NCBI GenBank assembly: GCA_016838945.1
Contig: JADLKP010000064.1
Location: 1-9,934 of the forward strand
Length of the DNA: 9,934 bases
Source of the DNA: Methanobrevibacter sp.
GTDB taxonomy: Archaea > Methanobacteriota > Methanobacteria > Methanobacteriales > Methanobacteriaceae
Direction of reading: 5' to 3'
Made by a program: the position numbers and the translations under genes. Positions within the stretch are counted from its first letter, which is position 1. Each line of letters starts with the position of its first letter. Shown here piece after piece: positions 5,691-9,934 of this stretch. Under the pieces are notes generated by a model, which had not been told where the DNA came from, ran no database searches, and worked only from the letters and a program-made list of their open reading frames with translations.

Positions 5691-5804
5691 TCCCTTTTCT
5701 TTCAGCTATTTATTTTAGGTGATTTCATCGGGTTATGAATAAACTCAAAACCTTCCGTCAAATTTTTTATTTTTGTTCAAAATTTCCAATCATAAATCAT
5801 TTAA

Positions 5805-5860
5805 TTTATATATGATATTTTATAAAGTATTTATATTAACAAGAATTAATTGAACGGGGA
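5805..5860 (+). promoter_or_regulatory. Candidate promoter and ribosome binding site of the adhesin-like gene
   Basis: TTTATATAT at 5805-5813 is a good archaeal TATA box and would place the start of transcription near 5832, with a leader of about 35 bases. A second TATA-like stretch (TTTATATT, 5830-5837) would leave almost no leader. GGGGA at 5856-5860, six bases before the ATG, serves as ribosome binding site. Confidence 0.5.
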
Positions 5861-5866
5861 AAATTT

Positions 5867-8800
5867 ATGAAGAGGGGATTAAAAATATTTTCAGTAATAT
5901 TACTTATTTTAATTGTTTTATGCTCAGTCACATCAGCCTATGCAGTTGATATGAATAATATGGCTGATGGGGCAGGAGAAAGTAACATTGATGAAAAGCT
6001 TGAAGGAAATTCTTTTGAAAGTGACAGTGGAAATGAAGCATCATCGAAAGAAAGTTATGTGCCTTTAGATGATTCATTGGGTGATGGTAATGATGAAAAT
6101 GATTCGGGCTCTGACTTAATTGATGATGAAGATTCTGCATCTGATTTAATGGATGATTTAGATAGTGGAGACTCAGACTCAGATTTGAGTGATAATGAAA
6201 TAGATGGTGGTTCGGACTCCGATTCTAGTGAAGTTTTGTATGCTAACGATTCATTGATTTCAGATTTAAATGATCCAGACCCTGCACCCTTATCTTATGT
6301 TTCATTGGCTGATACCATAAACATGGGTTTGCCTAATGGTAGAGTGGATTTATTTGCCGATTATAGATTTGATTCCTCATCTGATGAGGCATATGTATTT
6401 GGGATTTCAATTGTCCCTACAGCAATGACCACCATTGATGGTCATGGCCACAGCATTGACGGGAATTTTGAAGCTGCAATATTTTCCATATACTGCAATG
6501 AAGCAGATTTGGATGGTGGTTTGATGGCAATCACTTTCCGGAACTTAATCTTTAGAAATGTCGGCTGGAGCGATGACATGAGGGATTGTTATGAAAGGCG
6601 GGCTCCTCCTGGTGAAGTGGATAAGGTAAAAAGCTTATTCAATGCAGTGCGTGCTACAGGAGTTCAGCTCATCTTTAAGAATTGTAGTTTTTATTCCAAT
6701 GAGTGTCCGGTTAATGCTCCGATAAGCTGCAAAAGGAAGAGTCAAATAACAGTTGAAAATTGTAATTTCCATGACAATGCGGGTAATCTTGGTGGTGCTA
6801 TCTCAATCGACACCAGTTGTTATGCAGATATCAGGAACTCTAATTTCACTTCCAATAATGGAAGGGAAGAGGGAGGCGCAATAAATGTAGAATATTCTTT
6901 TGTATATTCAAATAAAACTGGCTTGAATATTAACGGTTCTTCATTTAAGTTGAATACTGCAGGGTCTTTGGGGGGTGCAATAAACGTTGAAAAGGACTCT
7001 GAATTTAAGGTAAACATATCATCTTCAATATTTTCTCTAAATGATGCAGGGGATACTGGAGGAGCAGTCTATACAGAGGTTCCAACTTCAGTAAAAGATT
7101 CTAATTTCACTTACAATCGGGCATATAAGGTTGGTGGAGTTTATTTGGGAGAGTTCAACTCAGAATTTAATGTATTTGATGATACATTATATAATTTCTA
7201 TGGCAATTCGTTTATCAATAATGATGCAGTCGACATGGCTTCTGATTTATATATTGAATTTCAAATGGACAATCTTCATTATACTTTCAAACACAATTTT
7301 TTCAAAGGCAATCAAACATTTGTCCCAGCAATCTATTTGAAATCAGCCAATCCTAAAACCATAACATTAAATATTTCAGACAATTCATTTGTACCAACTG
7401 ATGCACTATTTAATTATGTTTTTATAAAAGTTGAAGATATGCAAGCTATAAATTTTAATAGGAATTGGTGGGGGAAAAATAATCCTGCTGAAAATTCATT
7501 TTTTAGAATAGAAGTTGACGGCATAAGCTCAGCCTGTTTGGATTCAAATCCTCTCTTTATGCATTTGGAGGTGCCATGGCAAATTCAGATATTTGAGGAA
7601 AGAGAAATGAGAATTAGGGTTTTGATTGGTGCACATGGTGAAGGCGATCATGCGGATCATTTCCCAATGGGTGTTGATATGAGTGCCTCTTCCGATGATG
7701 GTGAAATCAGAGTTGGAACTTCCACAATGGATCCTAATGGCAAGAGTGTGTTCTTTACTCCAAGACATAATGAAACCGCCTTGATGACTCTTAAGGTTGA
7801 TCATGAGACCATTCAATCTTATGTATTCGTCAATGGTTCAAATCCTTATCCTAATTGGAAAAAGATAATGTGGAGCATTGGTGGGGTCAGTATTGTGGTT
7901 TCTGCGCTGGCAATATATAAGATATTCTATTATGATGATGAGGACATCCCTTCCAATGGGACTGATTGTGGGGATTATGTCAAGTTCAAGTCAATTGCGG
8001 ATGCAATCAATCATGCAGAGGATGGATGTGCTATTATTATTTCTCCAGGGGTCTATAGGGGAATTAATAGTGTTGGGCTGAATATCAATAAGAATATAAT
8101 ATTGATGTCAGATCCAAATCAGACAGGTGATGTGATAATTGATGCTGAGGGAAAATCATGGATATGGAACATTTCAGCTTCAAACATTACAATTCTAGGA
8201 TTGTCATTCGCCAATGGATTTGCTGATGGTGACGGAGGTGCATTGAAATTCAATGAGCCTCTTGAAAATGGTACCATCATATCCAATTTCATTAACAATA
8301 AGGCTGCAAACGGCGGAGCAATATATTTCGCATCAACTGGGGCAAATGTGTCCTATAGTGAGTTCACTTCCAATGTGGCCCGATATGATGGAGGATCCAT
8401 ATATTTCTCAAATGGAGGAATAATTGGAAACGATACTTTTAACTATAACAAGGCGAACCGTGGAGGAGCAATATTCCTAATAGGTGATCTAAACAATCAA
8501 AACATAAGTTTCAATGGAAACAGTGCAAATGAGAGTGCAAATATTTATACTGTGGGAACACTTGATCCAGATTTGGGCTTTAAGGTAAATGATGTTGCTG
8601 AAGGGGAGCCTGTTCTTATGGAAATCACTACAGACAGCAGATTTTCAGGTATTGTTTTTGTTGAGGTGAACGGTTCCCGTTATGAGGTCAATGTTGTCAA
8701 TGGATATGGCAATAAGACCATTGATTTGGGTGTTGGAGTTTATAGTGCAACTGCGATTTTCACTGGAACTGAGCAATTTAAATGCAGTACAATCAGTTGT

Positions 8801-9715
8801 GAATTTGAAGTTTTCGCAAAAGGGTTTATTAACCCTAATTTGTCTGTCAGTGCCCGTGTTGTTGATTCTGGCAGGTATGTTTTGATTGAAATCAATGCCA
8901 TTTCTGAGTATTCAGGCAAGGTTTCTGTCATGCTCAATTCCACTCCTTTGATGAACTATAAAGTAGATGTTGTTGATGGCTATGGAAGCATAAGCATTAG
9001 TGGATTAGGTGCTGGCAAATATGCTGTTGTTGCATGCTGTGAAGCTGTCGGTGATTTTGATGCAAGTACTGCTTCGATTGACTTTGATTTTGGCGGTTCA
9101 GTTCATTCTGTTTTGAATTCTAGTGTTTCTAAGGTGAAAACTGTGGTTTCTGCTAAGAGTAAGGCTTATGTGGTTAATTATGGTGGCAAGTATGGCATTG
9201 TCTTGAAGGATGCTGGTGGTAAAGTTCTTTCCAATAGGAAGGTCACCTTTGTTTTGGCAGGGAAATCTATTGGTTCTGTCATGACTGATTCTAAGGGTGT
9301 TGCTACTATCAAGTTAACTGCGAAGGCTCTTAAGGCAGCAAAGGTGGGTAAAAGAAACCTTAAGGTCAGGTTTGCTGGAGATTCCAATTATGCTGGAATT
9401 AGCAAAACTGTTAAGATAACTATCAGCAAGGAAAAAACCAAGGTGGTTGCTGCAAGCAAATCCTTCAAAAGTGCTGTCAAAGCCAAGAAACTTGTGGTTT
9501 ACTTGAAAAACAGCAAAAACAAGGCAATGAAAAAGAAAAAAGTTGCTTTAAGGGTTAACGGCAGGACATACAAGGCAATTACCAACAGCAAGGGAAAAGC
9601 AATCTTCAAGATCACCCATCTGATTAAAAAGGCAAAATACACAGCTCTTGTAAAATATGCCGGAAACAAATACTACAAGCCTATAAGCAAAAAAGTAAAA
9701 ATAGCAGTTAAATAA
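5867..9715 (+). CDS. Large secreted adhesin-like protein with two beta-helices and four Ig-like modules
   Basis: The 1282-residue protein has a signal peptide with likely cleavage after AYA at residue 26. Residues 27-140 form a disordered Asp/Ser-rich stretch (about 38 acidic residues, two Lys, no Arg). A first right-handed beta-helix spans about 145-535, with GGA(I/V) turns near 309, 336, 369, 398 and 423 and a closing NRNWWG at 531-536. An all-beta stretch follows (about 560-660), then a hydrophobic segment (667-689). A second beta-helix covers 700-897 (opening SIADAINHAEDGC...SPGVY, GGx turns at 790, 817, 842, 867). Four Ig-like modules follow: a related pair (about 900-983, 987-1075) and a Lys-rich pair (about 1088-1187, 1190-1282). 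This matches Methanobrevibacter adhesin-like proteins, thought to act at the cell surface. No sortase-type or C-terminal membrane anchor is seen; the basic tail may bind the wall or DNA. The ligand is unknown. Confidence 0.9.
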   Translation: MKRGLKIFSVILLILIVLCSVTSAYAVDMNNMADGAGESNIDEKLEGNSFESDSGNEASSKESYVPLDDSLGDGNDENDSGSDLIDDEDSASDLMDDLDSGDSDSDLSDNEIDGGSDSDSSEVLYANDSLISDLNDPDPAPLSYVSLADTINMGLPNGRVDLFADYRFDSSSDEAYVFGISIVPTAMTTIDGHGHSIDGNFEAAIFSIYCNEADLDGGLMAITFRNLIFRNVGWSDDMRDCYERRAPPGEVDKVKSLFNAVRATGVQLIFKNCSFYSNECPVNAPISCKRKSQITVENCNFHDNAGNLGGAISIDTSCYADIRNSNFTSNNGREEGGAINVEYSFVYSNKTGLNINGSSFKLNTAGSLGGAINVEKDSEFKVNISSSIFSLNDAGDTGGAVYTEVPTSVKDSNFTYNRAYKVGGVYLGEFNSEFNVFDDTLYNFYGNSFINNDAVDMASDLYIEFQMDNLHYTFKHNFFKGNQTFVPAIYLKSANPKTITLNISDNSFVPTDALFNYVFIKVEDMQAINFNRNWWGKNNPAENSFFRIEVDGISSACLDSNPLFMHLEVPWQIQIFEEREMRIRVLIGAHGEGDHADHFPMGVDMSASSDDGEIRVGTSTMDPNGKSVFFTPRHNETALMTLKVDHETIQSYVFVNGSNPYPNWKKIMWSIGGVSIVVSALAIYKIFYYDDEDIPSNGTDCGDYVKFKSIADAINHAEDGCAIIISPGVYRGINSVGLNINKNIILMSDPNQTGDVIIDAEGKSWIWNISASNITILGLSFANGFADGDGGALKFNEPLENGTIISNFINNKAANGGAIYFASTGANVSYSEFTSNVARYDGGSIYFSNGGIIGNDTFNYNKANRGGAIFLIGDLNNQNISFNGNSANESANIYTVGTLDPDLGFKVNDVAEGEPVLMEITTDSRFSGIVFVEVNGSRYEVNVVNGYGNKTIDLGVGVYSATAIFTGTEQFKCSTISCEFEVFAKGFINPNLSVSARVVDSGRYVLIEINAISEYSGKVSVMLNSTPLMNYKVDVVDGYGSISISGLGAGKYAVVACCEAVGDFDASTASIDFDFGGSVHSVLNSSVSKVKTVVSAKSKAYVVNYGGKYGIVLKDAGGKVLSNRKVTFVLAGKSIGSVMTDSKGVATIKLTAKALKAAKVGKRNLKVRFAGDSNYAGISKTVKITISKEKTKVVAASKSFKSAVKAKKLVVYLKNSKNKAMKKKKVALRVNGRTYKAITNSKGKAIFKITHLIKKAKYTALVKYAGNKYYKPISKKVKIAVK

Positions 9716-9742
9716 GTTGCGAAAAATAAATGGGGTAAGTTT

Positions 9743-9858
9743 ATTGTCTCATTTTATTATTCTTTTTATTTTTCATTTTCTTATTTTTATTTTTCATTTT
9801 CTTATTTTTATTTTTCATTTTCTTATTTTTATTTTTCATTTTCTTATTTTTTTTTATT
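9743..9858 (+). terminator. T-rich tandem-repeat tract, likely terminator of the adhesin-like gene
   Basis: A pyrimidine-rich tract starts about 27 bases after the adhesin stop codon. It includes three perfect 21-bp units (9781-9801, 9802-9822, 9823-9843), a near-complete unit before them (9761-9780) and a partial one after. Each unit carries T5 runs and the core TTTTTCATTTTC, so it offers several oligo-T stops in series. It has no unique spacers and is not CRISPR. Confidence 0.6.
9781..9843 (+). repeat. 21-bp tandem repeat, three perfect copies plus flanking partial copies
   Basis: Three consecutive units are identical at every base, flanked by a diverged unit on the left and a truncated one on the right. 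Perfect identity points to recent expansion by slippage or unequal exchange. It lies directly downstream of the adhesin gene. Confidence 0.9.
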
Positions 9859-9913
9859 GCTCCGTTCTATTGTGATTTTTATATTTTTTTATGATTAATT
9901 AAAAGAAGAATTT

Positions 9914-9934
9914 TTATTTTTCAGCAGCCCTATT
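9914..9934 (-). CDS. Possible 3' end of a convergent gene entering from the right edge
   Basis: On the minus strand the last 21 bases can be read as six codons (Asn-Arg-Ala-Ala-Glu-Lys) and a TAA stop at 9916-9914. This piece is clearly richer in G and C than the intergenic tract beside it, which is what the end of a real gene would look like. The stretch is far too short to identify anything and could be chance. Confidence 0.2.
   Translation of the reverse strand, partial: NRAAEK

Noticed and set aside
5928..6140. Leftward open frame rich in His, Gln and Leu
   Set aside because: This is the reverse complement of the Asp/Ser-rich low-complexity coding segment, which automatically gives His-rich reading; not a gene.
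9760..9853. Short regularly repeated units resembling a CRISPR array
   Set aside because: Units are directly head to tail with no unique spacers and are almost pure T/A/C; a simple tandem repeat.
1..9934. A defence system or other new multi-gene system
   Set aside because: The genes are a permease, housekeeping enzymes, small membrane proteins and a surface adhesin in mostly separate units; none has nuclease-effector, toxin or mobile-element context beyond the housekeeping-type TatD.

Overview
The window looks like a piece of a methanogenic archaeon chromosome, most likely Methanobrevibacter or a close relative in Methanobacteriales. The evidence is the very AT-rich, TTAA-rich intergenic DNA, TTTATATA-type promoter elements, GGTGA ribosome binding sites, an archaeal-type UMP kinase of 225 residues, and a large secreted adhesin-like protein of the kind that is expanded in gut and rumen Methanobrevibacter. 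The genus call rests on sequence recognition; no database search was possible.

Layout. At the left, a TauE/SafE-family membrane permease is read rightwards (116-946). Six leftward genes follow, listed here in the order they are read, from right to left: a PAP2-like membrane phosphatase (5608-4652), UMP kinase pyrH (4451-3774), a TatD-type nuclease (3645-2851), a 62-residue zinc-ribbon membrane microprotein (2665-2477), a YbjQ-family protein (2352-2020) and a multi-pass membrane protein ending in a diverged YbjQ-like domain (1962-1054). The gaps between most of them (110-200 bases) contain T-tracts, a strong hairpin terminator after pyrH and candidate TATA boxes. Most are therefore probably separate transcription units, although the two YbjQ-type genes (57-base gap) may be read together.

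The right 40% is one rightward gene (5867-9715) for a 1282-residue adhesin-like protein. Its order is signal peptide, strongly acidic low-complexity segment, beta-helix, NWWG motif, all-beta segment, an unexpected internal hydrophobic segment, a second beta-helix, and four Ig-like modules, the last two extremely lysine-rich. The gene is followed by a T-rich 21-bp tandem repeat.

No mobile element, CRISPR array, rRNA or tRNA gene was seen, and no dedicated multi-gene system that I can call new. The most interesting points are the two-in-one architecture and mosaic 3' end of the adhesin, the YbjQ pair, the bacterial-looking TatD, the hairpin terminator inside the 3' end of pyrH, and a 15-bp periodic repeat upstream of pyrH.
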